Notes: generated from the letters alone by a model not told the origin. A stretch of 64,000 bases of DNA from Mytilus trossulus (GCF_036588685.1 NC_086384.1:11918195-11982194), one strand, 5' to 3'; shown: positions 1-13,079, numbered from the stretch's first letter. Made by a program: numbers and translations.

Positions 1-1167
1 TTTTTTATAGTTGATATAGTGAGTTTGTATTATGTTACTATATAACTTTTGATGAACTTCTTTGTACCATTGTTATTTTATGGTGTTTGAGAAATAAAGA
101 ATCTTGAAATTTTGACAAAAGATTTACTAAGTATTGCCCAACAGCATACTTAGTATTGCGCAACTGCATGACTGCACTTTGTATTGCACAACAGCCAGAA
201 ATCTTTAGTTGAATATAAATTTAATTTATATAATGTTTATTTAAAATTGTCTATTTATATGGTTTACTTTAACAAAGATGTAATTTGAAACTTGTAGGTA
301 AAATTTTACCAGACATGGCTACAATTATAATTGGAGTATGTATTTTTTTGTAAAATATGTTTTTTGAGCCTGTCCGCCTGACAATGAAGATGGCAGACAT
401 GGTAAAAAAAAGTACAAAGTGTAAAATGTAAATTTTGTCTTATTATCTAGTTATAAAACTGTAATGAATTGAGATATTCTGACAAGATCAATGTTGGAGA
501 GTAAGTGTTCTGAGACTGTAGAATATGCACTTAGACTAAGCTCTTTAAAGCCTATACATGTAGTTATTTTAAAGTTAAAGAATTGAATGCTTTTTACATT
601 TTATTTTTATACAGATATATAATGTTACGAAGTTATAAATGTTTGTCATATGTACATGTTATTGTCCTTATTTTTATTGTTGAGTTTCTGCTTTTTATTT
701 TAAAAGCACTTGTTACATTTTATAATGATGTTTAAATGGGTGTTAGCAGGCTGGTAAGTGTTTTTTGAAGATTTTTGTATTCCTTTTTGGAAACTATTTA
801 TGGGCTATAGCTATTTACTCATAAAAAATGTAGCACTATTTAGTTTCTGGATAGGTTGCAATTGTTCAACTTGATTAAACTATTACTTTTTAGAGATGGT
901 ATTAGATTTGCATGATTTTTTTATTTTACAAAAAATGGTCAAGTATATATTCCTTATATTTTTTAGTATTGATTGTCATTATGAGTTTTTTATTTATTCT
1001 TATTTTTATATGTTTTTTTAATGATTTGAATGTTGGCAATTTTAAGGCAATCAAGTGGTACTTGTTTGAAAGACTCTTTAATAAACTGTAGACACAGGGG
1101 TACATGTACTTGTTAAAACCATTTGGAAGTTGTGGAATTCGGCTAACAGGATTATGGGATTATTTTA
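1..1167. other. AT-rich non-coding stretch
   Basis: No credible coding region on either strand. The sequence is T-rich on the + strand, with an AATAAA at about 1078. It could be the 3' UTR of a + strand gene lying outside the window, but nothing in the window proves transcription. Confidence 0.4.
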
Positions 1168-1395
1168 AAAAAAGAAGATGTGGTATAATGATTGCCAATG
1201 AGACATCTTTTCACAAGAGACCAACATGACTCAGACATTAACAACTTTAGGTCACCGTACAGCCTTTAACAATGAGCAAAGCCCATAATGCATACTCAGC
1301 TTTAAAAGGCCCTGATGAGACAATGTAAAACAATTGAAACGAGAAAACTAAAGTCCTTATTTATTTTTAAAAATGAAAGAAAATATATCTATATA
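1168..1395 (+). repeat. Family 1 interspersed repeat ('agatgtggtat' family)
   Basis: This copy starts at the shared 'aagaagatgtggtat' edge and runs through the 'caccgtac', 'gagcaaagcccata' and 'gagaaaactaa' blocks found in the other copies. Strand is given as the strand that reads 'agatgtggtatg'. All family 1 copies share this edge, while the opposite edge varies. That suggests the element's true 3' end is here and that copies are 5'-truncated retrotransposed sequences. Confidence 0.75.
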
Positions 1396-1764
1396 TCGAT
1401 AACCCTTCTGAATAACTAGGTTTTGTTAGCTTTAAGGAATGACAACATTTTTGTGTTTTGTATAGTATATTACCATAAAAGGTTTGTTATCAAATACCTT
1501 ATTGTCCTGAACATGACATAAGAAGTTTGCATGTTGATTTATTTTTGATTTATGTCTTTGTATGAATGATGAAATTTAGTTAATGTAATGACTGGTTTGT
1601 GATAATGAAAACCCTGGTGTAATAATTTTTTAGTTATAGAGATTTTTTTTATTTGAACTAAATGCAGTGTTACAAACACATGCGAAACTAAGAAGATGTT
1701 ATATTTAAATAACATTAAATATATTTTATGTTGGCAAACCTTCATTATGTTTAGATTGTATGCA

Positions 1765-3433
1765 AACAGTGGTACTAAAACAGGAGTACTGTTCAGAATG
1801 TTGGCGACATTGGCGAACAGGGGTACTGTTTAGAATGTTAGCGACGTTGGCAAACAGGTGTACTGTTACAGAATGTTGGCGACGTTGGCGAACAGGGGTA
1901 CTGGTCAGAATGTTGGCGACCTTGGCGAACAGGGGTACTGGTTAGAATGTTGGCGACGTTGGCGAACAGGGGTACTGTTCAGAATGTAGGCGAAGTTGGC
2001 GACGTTGGCAAACAGGGGTACTGTTCAGAATGTTGGCGACGTTGGCGAACAGAAGTACTGGTAAGAATGTTGGCGACGTTGGCGAACAGGGGTACTGGTA
2101 AGAATGTTGGGGACATTGGCGAACAGGGGTACTGGTTAGAATGTTGGCGACGTTGGCGACGTTGGCGAACAGGGATACTGGTTAGAATGTTGGCGATGTT
2201 GGCGAGCAGGGGTACTAGTTAGAATGTTGGCGACGTTGGCGGACAGGGGTACTGGTTAGAATGTTGGCGACGTTGGCGAACAGGGATACTGTTAAGAATG
2301 TTGGCAAAGTTGGTGACGGTGGCGAACAAGGGTACTGTTCAGAATGTTGGCGACGTTGGCGAACAGAAGTACTGGTAAGAATGTTGGCGACGTTGGCGAC
2401 GTTGGCGAACAGGGGTACTGGTAAGAATGTTGGCGACGTTGGCGACGTTGGCGAACAGGGGTACTGGTAAGAATGTTGGCGACGTTGGCGAACAGGGATA
2501 CTGGTTAGAATGTTGGCGACGTTGGTGACGTTGGCGAACAGAAGTCCTGGTAAGAATGTTGGCGACGTTGGCGACGTTGGCGAACAGGGATACTGGTTAG
2601 AATGTTGGCGACGTTGGCGAACAGGGGTACTGTTCAAAATGTTGGCGACGTTGGCGAACAGAAGTAATGGTAAGAATGTTGGCGACGTTGGCGACATTGG
2701 CGAACAGGGATACTGGTTAGAATGTTGGCGACGTTGGCGACGTTGGCGAACAGGGGTACTGTTCAAAAAGTTGGCGACGTTGGCGACGTTGGCGAACAGA
2801 AGTAATGGTAAGAATGTTGGCGACGTTGGCGACGTTGGCGAACAGGGATACTGGTTAGAATGTTGGCGACGTTGGCGAACAGGGGTACTGTTCAAAATGT
2901 TGGCGACGTTGGCGACGTTGGCGAACAGAAGTAATGGTAAGAATGTTGGCGACGTTGGCGAACAGGGATACTGGTTAGAATGTTGGCGACGTTGGCGACG
3001 TTGGCGAACAGGGGTACTGTTTAAAATGTTGGCGACGTTGGCGAACAGAAGTAATGGTAAGAATGTTGGCGACGTTGGCGAACAGGGGTATTGGTAAGAA
3101 TGTTGGCGACGTTGGCGACGTTGACGAACAGGGGTACTGGTTAGAATGTTGGCGACGTTTGCGACGTTGGCGAACAGGGATACTGGTTAGAATGTTGGCG
3201 ACGTTGGCGACGTTGGCGAACAGGGGTACTAGTTAGAATGTTGGCGACGTTGGCGACCTTGACGAACAGGGATACTGGTTAGAATGTTGGCGACGTTGGC
3301 AGGAGGGGTACTGAATAGAATGTTGGCGACGTTGGCGAACAGGGGTACTGTGCAAAATGTTGGCGACGTTGGCGACATTGGCGAACAGGGTACTGTTCAG
3401 AATGTTGGCGACGTTGGCGACATTTACGAACAT
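1765..3433. repeat. GC-richer minisatellite with 9-bp submodule and three-type higher-order order
   Basis: About forty copies of a unit made of a ~28 bp part (gttggcgaacaggggtactg plus a variable 'gttagaat'-type end) and one to three copies of the 9-mer 'gttggcgac'. Units are therefore mostly 37 or 46 bp. Three unit types (ending 'atactggttagaat', 'gtactgttcaaaat', 'agtaatggtaagaat') alternate in order between about 2580 and 3080, giving a higher-order period near 120-140 bp. Long open frames on both strands here are products of the repeat and are not genes. Confidence 0.95.
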
Positions 3434-4380
3434 TTCCCCAATCCTGTACCAGCCTGCTTTTTTTGGCTCATTTATGGACATTTAGTATCAATTAGATTGT
3501 TCTCGAATAAAGGAAGAAATTCGTCATCATCACAATTGTTCCGACATACATGTTATATGTACGCAACTGGACGTACACTAATAATCCCTAAGGGATGTGA
3601 ATATTTTCCAGGAAAACTATAGAGTATCAAAGTTTCAAATCAATTTCGGGATTTATTTTCTTTCTTGATATTCAATGACAGCAATTTAAAGAACAAACTG
3701 CTTGTCCGCTTTATGGGTATTCTTTTATGGGTATTCTTGCCAGTTGAAACAGACTTATATCATTAAACAATAGGGAAAGATGACATTAAATTCGTTCTGG
3801 TTTTTTTATACATTGTTGGTCAAATAGCTAAAGTATTATCTATAGTTGGGCCCGATATAGTTACGGTGTGAGAATATTCTGTTAAAGACATTCCCGATTA
3901 TGTATAAATTTTGTTGATGGTTTTCACACTTGAAAAGCATATATGTTTGTAAATTTTGACGGGGGGATTTAGGGGGGCAGGGGGTTGCCCCCTTTTTGGG
4001 AAAACATTTGGTTACTTTTATAGAATCACTGGAGCGGGCCCCCTCTATGCAGTTATTGGGCCCTACTTATGAAAATTTCTAAATCTGCGAGTGGATACCC
4101 AGTACCACAGAGGTCAAACAATGCACATTTGGGTAATTGTACACGACATGCATGCTACAATTCATGTTTGATGATCTTAGACCTTTTGGACCTCTATATG
4201 GGCTATTTCTGTAACTTGGCAAAAGATCCCTAAACTGGATACACGGTTAGATTCAGCATGTCAGAGAACCCCAAATATCCATAAGGACTTTTGTCTATAA
4301 ATTTGAAGACCACAAACTTGAAAAAGGGACCAAAAATATGAAAATGCATGCATGGGATACATTTGTTATTGAAGGCATGA
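3434..4380. other. Non-coding stretch
   Basis: No gene seen. It contains short G/C homopolymer-rich patches near 3960-4000 and 4030 and no convincing exon. Confidence 0.4.
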
Positions 4381-4424
4381 CTGTAACAATATGATGAAGA
4401 TAAATTAATATCTTATTCTGGGGG

Positions 4425-4745
4425 TCATTGGGGGGGGGGGGGGGTCTGATACCTGATCCCGCTTACTGCTTTGTCAGATTCCCGTATCCCGCTTATACTA
4501 TGCAGTTCTGATTTTTTGAAATTTTCCGTGTCCTGCTATACTTTATTTCTCGTTTTCACGACACAATCATTTAACTTTCACGTGTCACGCTTACAAAAAC
4601 AATCGCAATTCAGCGTCACGCTTATACCCCAACGCGACTCACTATTCTACTCTTTTCTGACTCATATTAAGCCCATTATAAATATATCAAAAAAGTGTGT
4701 TTTTATCCCTTTTTGTCCCGTTTCGTTTCGGTTTGAGCCATAGAT
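4425..4745. repeat. Dispersed repeat with recurring 'cccgctta/cacgctta' motifs after a poly-G run
   Basis: A run of 12-13 G (about 4431-4443) is followed by a C/T-rich stretch in which 'cccgctta' or 'cacgctta' recurs at about 4458, 4490, 4587 and 4618. I recognise this as a dispersed mussel repeat type. The 90-residue open frame here is not a plausible protein. Confidence 0.4.
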
Positions 4746-4748
4746 AGA

Positions 4749-4925
4749 TAAGATGTCGTAAGTGACAATGAGACAACTCTCCATCCGAGTCACAATTTAT
4801 AATAGTATATAATAAAAAAAGGTCAAAATACGGTCTTCAACATGGAGTCTTGGCTGACACCGAACAGCAAGTTATAAAGGGTCCCAGTGTAAAACCTTTT
4901 AAACGAGAAAACCAACGATTCAATC
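4749..4925 (+). repeat. Family 1 repeat, second subfamily
   Basis: Has the same leading edge as family 1, but diverges into the 'ctctccatccgagtcacaa' form with 'caaaatacggtcttcaac' and 'gacaccgaacagcaag' blocks. It therefore represents a sister subfamily sharing the same conserved end. Confidence 0.65.
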
Positions 4926-6000
4926 TATATCAAGATGTACGTAATTAGTGGTGAAGTGTCATGGAAATGGATAAAAAAAATACAAGGATATGGAAATGGA
5001 TAAAAAAAAACAAGGATAAAGATCCCTATACGATTTATAAGAAATTAAATGGAATACATTTGAAATAAATGAAATTTCTATTGAATTTATTTAGAGTGTT
5101 TTAAACCCAAACTTTCCGCCATATGTTAAATTTTATCAAATCCGTCTCTTACTTTATCTATTGTTTGAGCAAGTCGGCTAAATTAAGGCTTTACAGCTAG
5201 TTTCCTAATGCATGTAAAGCAAAACTTTGGTTTACATGCTTGCTTTGTTTGTATAATTGTTTATACAAATTTTGTTAATAAGATTGACATCTTTAAACAA
5301 TATGTATCGGCATAGTTTAAGCTGTATTTATATAATTATTATATTTGAATTAAATTTGGTGATATCATAATGATTGTACAATAAAAAAAAACAAAGCAAG
5401 CACGCTAACTAAAGTCTTGCCTTACATCATTTCATCATTTAATTTATAAGTGCACTTGAATTGTTTAGGTTTTATGTGGTTTGCAATTGAAGGATGGAAG
5501 AGTTATCATTGATATGTTCATAATTATAAATTTATAGTTAACAAAATTTTGTATTTTTGAAACACTAAGGCTTTTTATCTCAGGAATAGATAACCTTACG
5601 GAGGATGAAATTGGGAAAACTTTTAGGTATGTTGGTCCTCAATTCTCTTCAACTTCGTACTTTATTTTGCCTTTTTTTAATTTTTTGATTCGAGTGCACT
5701 AGTCTAATGAGCCTTTTTTTTTTAAGACGAAACGCAAGTCTTCCGTAAATATTGAATTGCAATCCTGGTTAACATAACCATAGTGTCATAGAGGGAAAAA
5801 TCTTCGATTAAAACACACTCGGGAATAGCAAGAAAGTTCACAAAAAGAGTATTGGGAACTTTACTGATTTTTTTTATCATATATATTTCTGATAGTTTTT
5901 CCGACCTATTAACATATTTTCAAACTTGAAAGGAGACCTCTTTCAGCAGCACGAGCCTGGAACATGTACATATGACAGTTTTAAGTAATAGCTATATAAA
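4926..6000. other. Non-coding stretch
   Basis: No gene seen. The stretch is AT-rich with short poly-A runs and no supported exon on either strand. Confidence 0.4.
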
Positions 6001-6001
6001 T

Positions 6002-6145
6002 ATAAAAGAGAAGATGTGGTATGATTGCGAATGAGACAACTGTCCACAAGAGACCAAAATGACACAGACATTTACAACTAAATGTCACCGTACGGCCGTC
6101 AACATTGAGCAAAGCCCATACCGCATAGTCAGCTATAAAATGCTT
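6002..6145 (+). repeat. Family 1 repeat, truncated
   Basis: About 140 bp from the conserved edge to the 'catagtcagctataaaatg' block, where similarity stops. It is a shorter copy than those at 12.4, 21.9 and 28.2 kb. Confidence 0.75.
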
Positions 6146-6669
6146 GTCAAAGATACTAGTATTAGAATTATTAGAATCAAAGGTTAAAGTACTTACAAAA
6201 TATGTCATCTTGTAGAATGTGATTTCACAAATATATTATTTTCAAATTCGCAGTCCAAGTCAACGTTAAATCGGTTACACACATTTTTCATGTTATAAAT
6301 CCATTCCAACAATATCATTTTAAACACACACTAGCTTGCCTTTTCATTAATTTGAATAATACACATTCAGCTAAATTTTGTTTATTCCCATAAACAGAGA
6401 TTTATCACACTCATCCCAGACGTTAATAATACTCATGCACTTCAATTTTGATATTAAACAATTTATTGATACGGATGACTACGCTTTAAAAGTACGGTTA
6501 CATCAGGGTGTAACAAATGTGAATTTGTTATTAATTTAATTCAAAGATAGATTAAACGGTAGCTTTAATAGTGAAATGAACTAATTTTTTGAAGACTCGC
6601 CTAAATGTTTGTTGCATAGATGTATTTGACCCCAAAAATTTTATTTAGATCATGCTGTATTAAAATTAT

Positions 6670-6892
6670 ATTTATAGAATCATTTATTTGAAAATACCGC
6701 ATACATCTGCTCACCGTTTGAATATAGAAACTTGTCGATTTTATAATATTGAGAGATATCAAAAATTTTGTAATATGTGTGATAAACAAGTATTTGGAGA
6801 TGAATATCATTTTATTTTAGTATGTGAAAAGTATAATGAGTTTTCGAAAGAAATTTATCAAACCATATTGTTGAAGAAAACCGTCGAATCTT
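6670..6892 (+). pseudogene. LINE reverse transcriptase C-terminal remnant
   Basis: The frame read through the TTG at 6688 gives an 'AHRLNIETCRF..IER' block followed by CNMC, then DEYHF and a final C. This is a C-x2-C-x9-H-x4-C zinc-knuckle-like end, typical of the C-terminus of non-LTR retrotransposon polyproteins. Only about 70 residues survive and no reverse transcriptase core is visible upstream, so this is a 5'-truncated fragment. The AT-rich sequence to about 7260 may be its 3' UTR. Family knowledge: the RT/endonuclease ORF of many LINEs ends with this motif. Confidence 0.6.
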
Positions 6893-7259
6893 AGACTTTT
6901 TAGACGATCAATGCATTTGAATAGGGACATATAGTTCGTCCCTTTTTTTGATGCTTGGTTGTGACCCCCTTTTAAAGTGGCTGGGTGCTCACCAGTATCC
7001 GTTCATTATGTAAAGCAACTTAACAATTAAAGGGAAATTTTTATTTTTGACTGTGAAGGCACAAAATTAAATTCATTTGAAAATGTGTTATATTTGATTA
7101 TACTGTGCTGTACTGTTATATAAATGGGTATACTTACTTATATGATTATTTGACTAATATAAATATATTTCACTGATGTATTTGAATATTTTTAATAATT
7201 ATTTTCTGTAAGTTGTATTGCTTACGAATAAAAGATTATATTATTAATAAAATAAATAT

Positions 7260-7793
7260 TATGACTTTCCTTTTTTCATTGGATGACCATGCAGTGGTGT
7301 TGCAACGCCAAAGAACTGATAATAGAAAGCTATTTTAATTTGATACATAGGACAATGAATCTTAACAAAAGGTTCTATAAATTCATTTGTGAAAAAAAAT
7401 CACAATACCGTGCATTAACTCAACAACCGTTCATCGACAAATATTACTTGATATTCATTGAAATGATAACAAGATAACAGTTATTATAAAAGCAGGGCAG
7501 CCTTAAATTTTAATAGTTTTTTACAAAAAAGATTCAAAGGTTTACCGATGCAACGATATTTTTATATATTTTGAGTTGAAATGGCCTAGCGATAGTCTGA
7601 TCACTTCGAATCATGCGGCAACACGTTTAATCTGAGCATTCGTAAAGTTTTTAAACTAAAATAAGATCTATATTAGCTATCGAAACATATGTTATATGTA
7701 AGCTATCTATTATAAATCTATGAGGAGTTTTATGAAAAATGGGGGGGGGGGGGGGTTGAAGTCTAACTTTAAATATAAAAAAAAAAAAAAAAA
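7260..7793. other. Non-coding stretch with poly-G tract
   Basis: No gene seen. A 15-base G run sits at 7741-7755 and is followed by poly-A. Confidence 0.4.
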
Positions 7794-7905
7794 GATCGAG
7801 ATGTGGTACGATTGCCAAAGAGACAACTCTCTAAAAGCACGAAAAGAGATTAACTTTACTGAAACAGAAATTAACATCTATAGTCACGTACGGCCTTCAA
7901 CAATT
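7794..7905 (+). repeat. Family 1 repeat, short diverged copy
   Basis: The conserved edge 'gatgtggtacgattgccaa' is followed by the 'cacgtacggccttcaacaa' block. The copy ends after about 110 bp. Confidence 0.6.
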
Positions 7906-10900
7906 TGAAAAATTCATACGTTATATATAAATTCCCTTTTATATTCAGTATAATTCCATAGAGTTATTATAGAAGTTATATTATGATAAAAAAAAAAGGC
8001 TGTAAAAAATGATAGAGAGTTGACGAATATCATTATATCATGACATGTAAAGCGTTGGATGTAGCTATAGATAGACAGACATTTTATACTGGATAATTGC
8101 TGCAAAATTTATATCAAACGAATCGCTTTCACGTTCTATACTATTCTGTACTATATACATACCTAATCATGTTTTTTAATGTTCAATCTCTGAATTGAGA
8201 CAGCACTATCGGTCATCTTATATAAAAAAAATCTATTATACTCTTAAATAAGCAGCGTGTAATGAATATATTCACCCATCCCGTCCCGTGTGCAAATAGG
8301 ATGAATATGAAGGATCCTGAGTGCACATTGTATGTCCTGAGTGCACTAAGGAGGTCATTACCGGTGTTTAGACGTACCCCAAATAAAAATTTGGATTTTT
8401 GTTCAAAATTAGCGCACATGCAATGCACCACCTCTTCGGAGTCCTCCAAAAAGGTAAAATTCCCCTGTATTAAAATTTCTGGTGTATGAAATTCATTGTG
8501 TATATTATCCGTTCCATCTACAATATACGCGGAAGTGACACGGCCGGGTATTGTAAAGCTTTTGAGGGACTTTAAATGTCAAATTCATATCCCTGGGCGA
8601 AGAAATTGCCGGTTTGTGAAAACTTATATTAGTGTGTTACCTTGGTTCTGGTCTTTAACGCTGTCAGAATGAAAGGTTGAGCAACTTTTGTGGGTTATAA
8701 ATGAAAAAAAGAGAAGACCGTAAAAGAAATTAAGAGAACAGAAAATGAGCTTTAGAAACGTGTCTCTAACGATAAAAACAATGTAGATTATTTAGATCAT
8801 TCGAACTTGTTTAATAAATGGATATTAAGTTGTTAAGACTATTTCATATAATTGTTTTTATTTATTGTATTTACAAATTTTATACAAACTTATGACGATT
8901 GATCATTCAGACCGTGACCTTTTGCATAGACACCTGTTTCTTGTTGAAGACTAAACATGCGCTCTTGATTCATCTATGTTTTTTGTCGTTTGGTTGCTGT
9001 CAAATTGAAATATATCCCACATCTCCTGTAGTATGTGTTCCGTTTGATTACTTTAAAATCAGTTTATAAGTATTTTTATTGAAAGGGTTATTTGCATGAG
9101 TATAGACCAATTCAATACTAATATATACTTATATATATATATATGATATTATGAACCTCATTAATTTCGATCTAAACAAGATAATTATAAAGAGATCGAT
9201 ATTTTAACAGTCTTAATAAATTCCAACGATCACAAATCTAATCTAAATTCGATTTCAATTATTTCGTGATTCTAAAATACGTTTTTTTTGCGAATTCCGT
9301 ACACTTTCCTTTTAATTTCTAGCATTATTAAAATCGTAATTTTTGTATCCTTGCTAAATCTTTTGCTGTATATCACAGCTAGTGAATAAGTCTAAATGTC
9401 CGTACAATGTATAGTAAGATCTCTTTTCCACACATGGAATTTTCATAAGTAAAGTTCGCTATAGTGTTCCATCATGGTCTTAGCGCAGTTTCGAGACCTT
9501 AGTGCACCACGGCGGCCAAGGTTGTTTTTAGACGCACCGTAAAGTCCTTGTCACACCATTGCAACAACGTCCTTTTATGATATTTTTTTTTAAATTGCTA
9601 GGACCATGATACTAATAGTAAAATATTTCACTTTTAAATAATAATTGTTATGAATGATAATAGTTTATACATGTATGTATGCTGTCTCAGATTTTAAATA
9701 GTTATTTGGTATAATATGGTGTCACGTAAGTCATTTTTGGACAGGATATTGTTTGTTTCATAGTATATGTATATTCTGCACGAATATTTTTATATTTTTT
9801 ATCGCTACCATTACATGTATAAAAAACTAAACTATGTGGACCTTATGAGATCGCACACAAGACAGCTGATTGGATAAGTGTGATGAATTGTTACGCCTAC
9901 ATAAAACTGATATCCAATCGAATGCCAGCAGACACCTGTCAGTAAAAACAAATTGCAAGCGTTGATGGTTAGAGATTTATTTGTGTATTCGATATATTTG
10001 AAAAATAAGTTAGATAGACACTATTCGTTTTCTCTTTTTTTCAGCTGGATTTCAATAACTGTTTTTACACTTTTGTTATGTAACAGAAAGGTATTTGAAT
10101 AAAAGCGCACCACATGTAATGGAGATTTACAAGCATTTAATATAGCGACTTGTGTTTTCGGAACGTCATATTTTCAATAATTCACAGACTTTTGCAATAA
10201 TATTTAACCTTTATTTTTTAACGAACGCCTCTAAATCTGGTATGTAAGAAAGTTATAAATGTTTTTTGGATTATAGACACAATAAAAAAAAATATGGAAA
10301 TCAAACTCACAAGTCTGACAAAAATGAACGGACAATGCTATGACAATAAACTGAAAACGACAAAAGACATACATAGTACTGTTATAGTTTTTCCCTGTCT
10401 TAAGTTTACAATAACTTAAATGAAATTTATATAGAAAACATGAAAAGTTAAATGATAATGCATATTATTTACAATATTAAAGAAAAGTAACATCAACAAT
10501 TTGATAAATTAAACATATTTAGATAAACATATTTAAATTACGTTTTCAAGTGTTAATCCCGACATCCGTAATTTTTAAGGGTATACAAATTATCTGTAAC
10601 GTCAAGTTGACACATTTTCCCCCACGGCACCAGTCTGTAATTGCATAAATATTTATTTACAATCACTTGTAAACCATTAAATATAAAGTTTTTGATGTGT
10701 ATATTCAATGAATAATTATTAAATATAATTTCGGCAATCTGTTGATTTTAAACTCAATTCACCACGGTTTGCGCAGCAGTATGACTTTGAACCACTTATG
10801 TTTTTTTTTAATATAGAAAATGTTAAATAATTAAATAGGAAGAGGTATGAATTAGAATTGATTATTTTCTTTATTTAATTAAAACATGGTAGACTTTCAG

Positions 10901-11300
10901 TTAACATAAACCGTCTTCTTTTTAATTTTAATTTTATTCTTAAAAGGGGAGCAACCCCTGATAAACACTGGGAAAGTTTTACCCGTTTTCTGTCCAAATT
11001 AATAAAATCTGAACACGACTAAACACGGTCTGACAACATCTTAACGTAATTTTGTATCCATGGTCTGTTTCGGTCTGACACTGTCGTAACGGATCTTAAC
11101 AGCTCGCTAGGAGATTCAGTCTTGATAATCTTGACATGCCTTAACGGACTGATTTACCTGATGTGACTATCGATCGCAACGGAGTCTTAAACGGTCTAAA
11201 AAGTCTCGACGATTTCCTTTAGCGGTAAATCCAGTCAATCAAGATGTGATCAGACCAAAATGACCGTTTCAGACTGAAATCGCGCTACTAGTGAATGTGA
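7906..11300. other. Long non-coding AT-rich stretch
   Basis: No gene seen on either strand. It holds a short TA microsatellite near 9125, diverged 'gtgcac' repeat pieces at 8318 and 9478, and from about 10990 to 11280 a set of degenerate 'ggtctga'/'cttaacgg' direct repeats. Confidence 0.4.
8318..8380 (+). repeat. Diverged copy of the 'gagtgcactaag' repeat
   Basis: Contains 'gagtgcactaagga' and 'tttagacgtacc'. It resembles the terminal repeats at 17921 and 20222 and a further diverged copy near 9478-9541. Confidence 0.35.
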
Positions 11301-11379
11301 CAAAATTATACCACCAGTAAGATTATTATTATGAGTGAACGTTGGTAAGTCTTAATAATCTTACTGGTGGTATAATTTG
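11301..11379. repeat. Inverted repeat, ~27 bp arms
   Basis: Left arm 11301-11328 and right arm 11353-11379 are complementary apart from one extra A; the arm contains 'ataccaccagtaagatta'. The spacer is 24 bp. No coding frame covers it. It could be a solo MITE hairpin or a small inverted duplication. Confidence 0.75.
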
Positions 11380-11649
11380 CATTTACAGCACCAGGACAGA
11401 GTACTTCTATCCACAAACAATAAGAGTTTTGAACACCTTACCGGCTTTGGTAACCGCTGCTGAAGTATTGACTCGTTGTAGAGACTCCTGCAGGCACATG
11501 TCCCATGTTTTTTTTTTGCACAACTAGTATGTAGAAATGTTATGTGCAGTACTAACTTTCTGTTAAGATTTTTTTTAACTTGTTTACTAGTAGCATGTAA
11601 GCGTACACCATTTTATTGCTTAGGGGAATTTATTCCACGGCTTATAGTA

Positions 11650-11990
11650 GTGAAGAATTTTGGACAGATGTGGCGTAGTAAATAGTGCATCGGACTACTA
11701 ACACAAACATACAAGGGAGAACATTTGAGGGACTTAGTTTTCGGCTCTCTCTTTGCATCATTTGCGAGAATGGTCTTGAGAAACGATGATACTAGTAGTC
11801 GTCGCAAGGCGACGATAAATGTCTGGTCCGTGTAAAGATAAAGCCACATGTCGTGCACGTAAAAGACACTCTTGTAGATTTCGAAAAAAGCAGGTTGATG
11901 CCGCTACAAGGCATCACTCACACCCACAAAGTGGAAATGAATTGAAACATTAAGTTGCAATAACTTGTTTCCCAATCAACTTTAAATAAA
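11650..11990 (+). repeat. SINE-like element
   Basis: The start 'gtggcgtagtaaatag...gactactaac' resembles a tRNA-derived head with a box-A-like motif. A body with 'tgtctggtccgtgtaaag' follows, and a tail 'aaataaata' ends near 11990. The box B is degenerate. It resembles mollusc SINEs in layout, but I cannot assign a named family from sequence alone. Confidence 0.4.
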
Positions 11991-12129
11991 TATGCTTTAC
12001 TAAAACTAAGGAATTTTCGGTTCCCTACTTTGAAGTATGATCTGATCGATTGAGCGTAGGTATATATGAAATTAAAAACATTATTTAACAAAAGTTTAGT
12101 CTGCTAACCAAGTCCCTGTGCTTGAATTG

Positions 12130-12790
12130 GTAAGTGTAAAAATGTTTTAGATTAAAGAACCAATGAAAAGAGATGTTCAACTTGTGCAGTAAATTGGTAA
12201 TGTTCAATGTGATGACCAGTACTTCAACCATTTCCTCTGGAGTAAACAATCATCGCTGAAGGCTATGCTCAAGCTTTTGATTTGAATGATAAATTCTTAC
12301 AGCACACTTTGCTTTTATCTAAATATTTTATTATATTTCTAATAAATTTACAAAGTCTCATGCAAATATAAAAAAGAAGATGTGGTATGATTGCCACTGA
12401 GACAACTATCCACAAAAGACCAAAATGACACAAACATTAACAATTATAGGTCACCGTACGGCCTTCAACAATGAGCAAAGCCCATACCGCATGTAGTCAG
12501 CTATAAAAGGCCCCGATAAGACAATGTAAAACAATTCAGACGAGAAAACTAACGGCCTTATTTATGTAAAAAAATGAACGAAAAACAAATATGTAACACA
12601 TAAACAAACGACAACCACTGAATTACAGGCTCCTGACTAGGACATTTGGTTTCTTATCTTACACTCGTTTTTGATAAGAATGAATGTAAACACTATAATG
12701 TGTTTCTCAAGTTTCTTATTTAGATTATTTAATATAATATATGTTCGCAATGAAACTATGGGATAATATGAGAAGTTTTCGATTGATAAA
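12130..12790 (+). repeat. Segmental duplication unit 1 (interrupted by a family 1 repeat)
   Basis: Sequence at 12130-12367 plus 12641-12790 is similar to 13080-13400. Shared blocks include 'gataaattcttacagcacac', 'gtctcatgcaaa', 'catttggtttcttatctt' and 'aaacactataatgtgt'. The family 1 copy lies between the two parts of this unit and is absent from unit 2. Confidence 0.75.
12368..12640 (+). repeat. Family 1 repeat, inserted in a duplicated segment
   Basis: About 270 bp, from the conserved 'aagaagatgtggtatgattg' edge to 'caggctcctgact'. Its limits are set by comparison with the empty paralogous site near 13270, where 'ctcatgcaaag' runs straight into 'ttgacatttggtttc'. The insertion therefore postdates the local duplication. 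Confidence 0.8.
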
Positions 12791-13079
12791 AGGTAGAGAG
12801 TTAGTAAAGGCAAAATATAATACAAAATTAAAGAGTACTGAGAACTTCAAAAGGTTTTGTCAAGTGGAGCTATACTTGAATAGTAAAATCCTTCGTTCTT
12901 GTTTTTAACAATTCAAAATTATAGTGGGATCAACCATTACTTTTGATTTTTTTAATCATTATTTCCTTTATATAGAAGAGTAACAATTCCATGTTTTATG
13001 TCAAATCAATTGTAAAATGTCAACAAATGATTGACTTTAAGGTCCCTTATGGTATAATAGAATGTTGTCGTTGTACGTA

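Noticed and set aside
2215-2895. 226-residue open frame (and several others on both strands) across the minisatellite
   Set aside because: Peptide simply mirrors the repeat unit in several frames; no start context, no domain.
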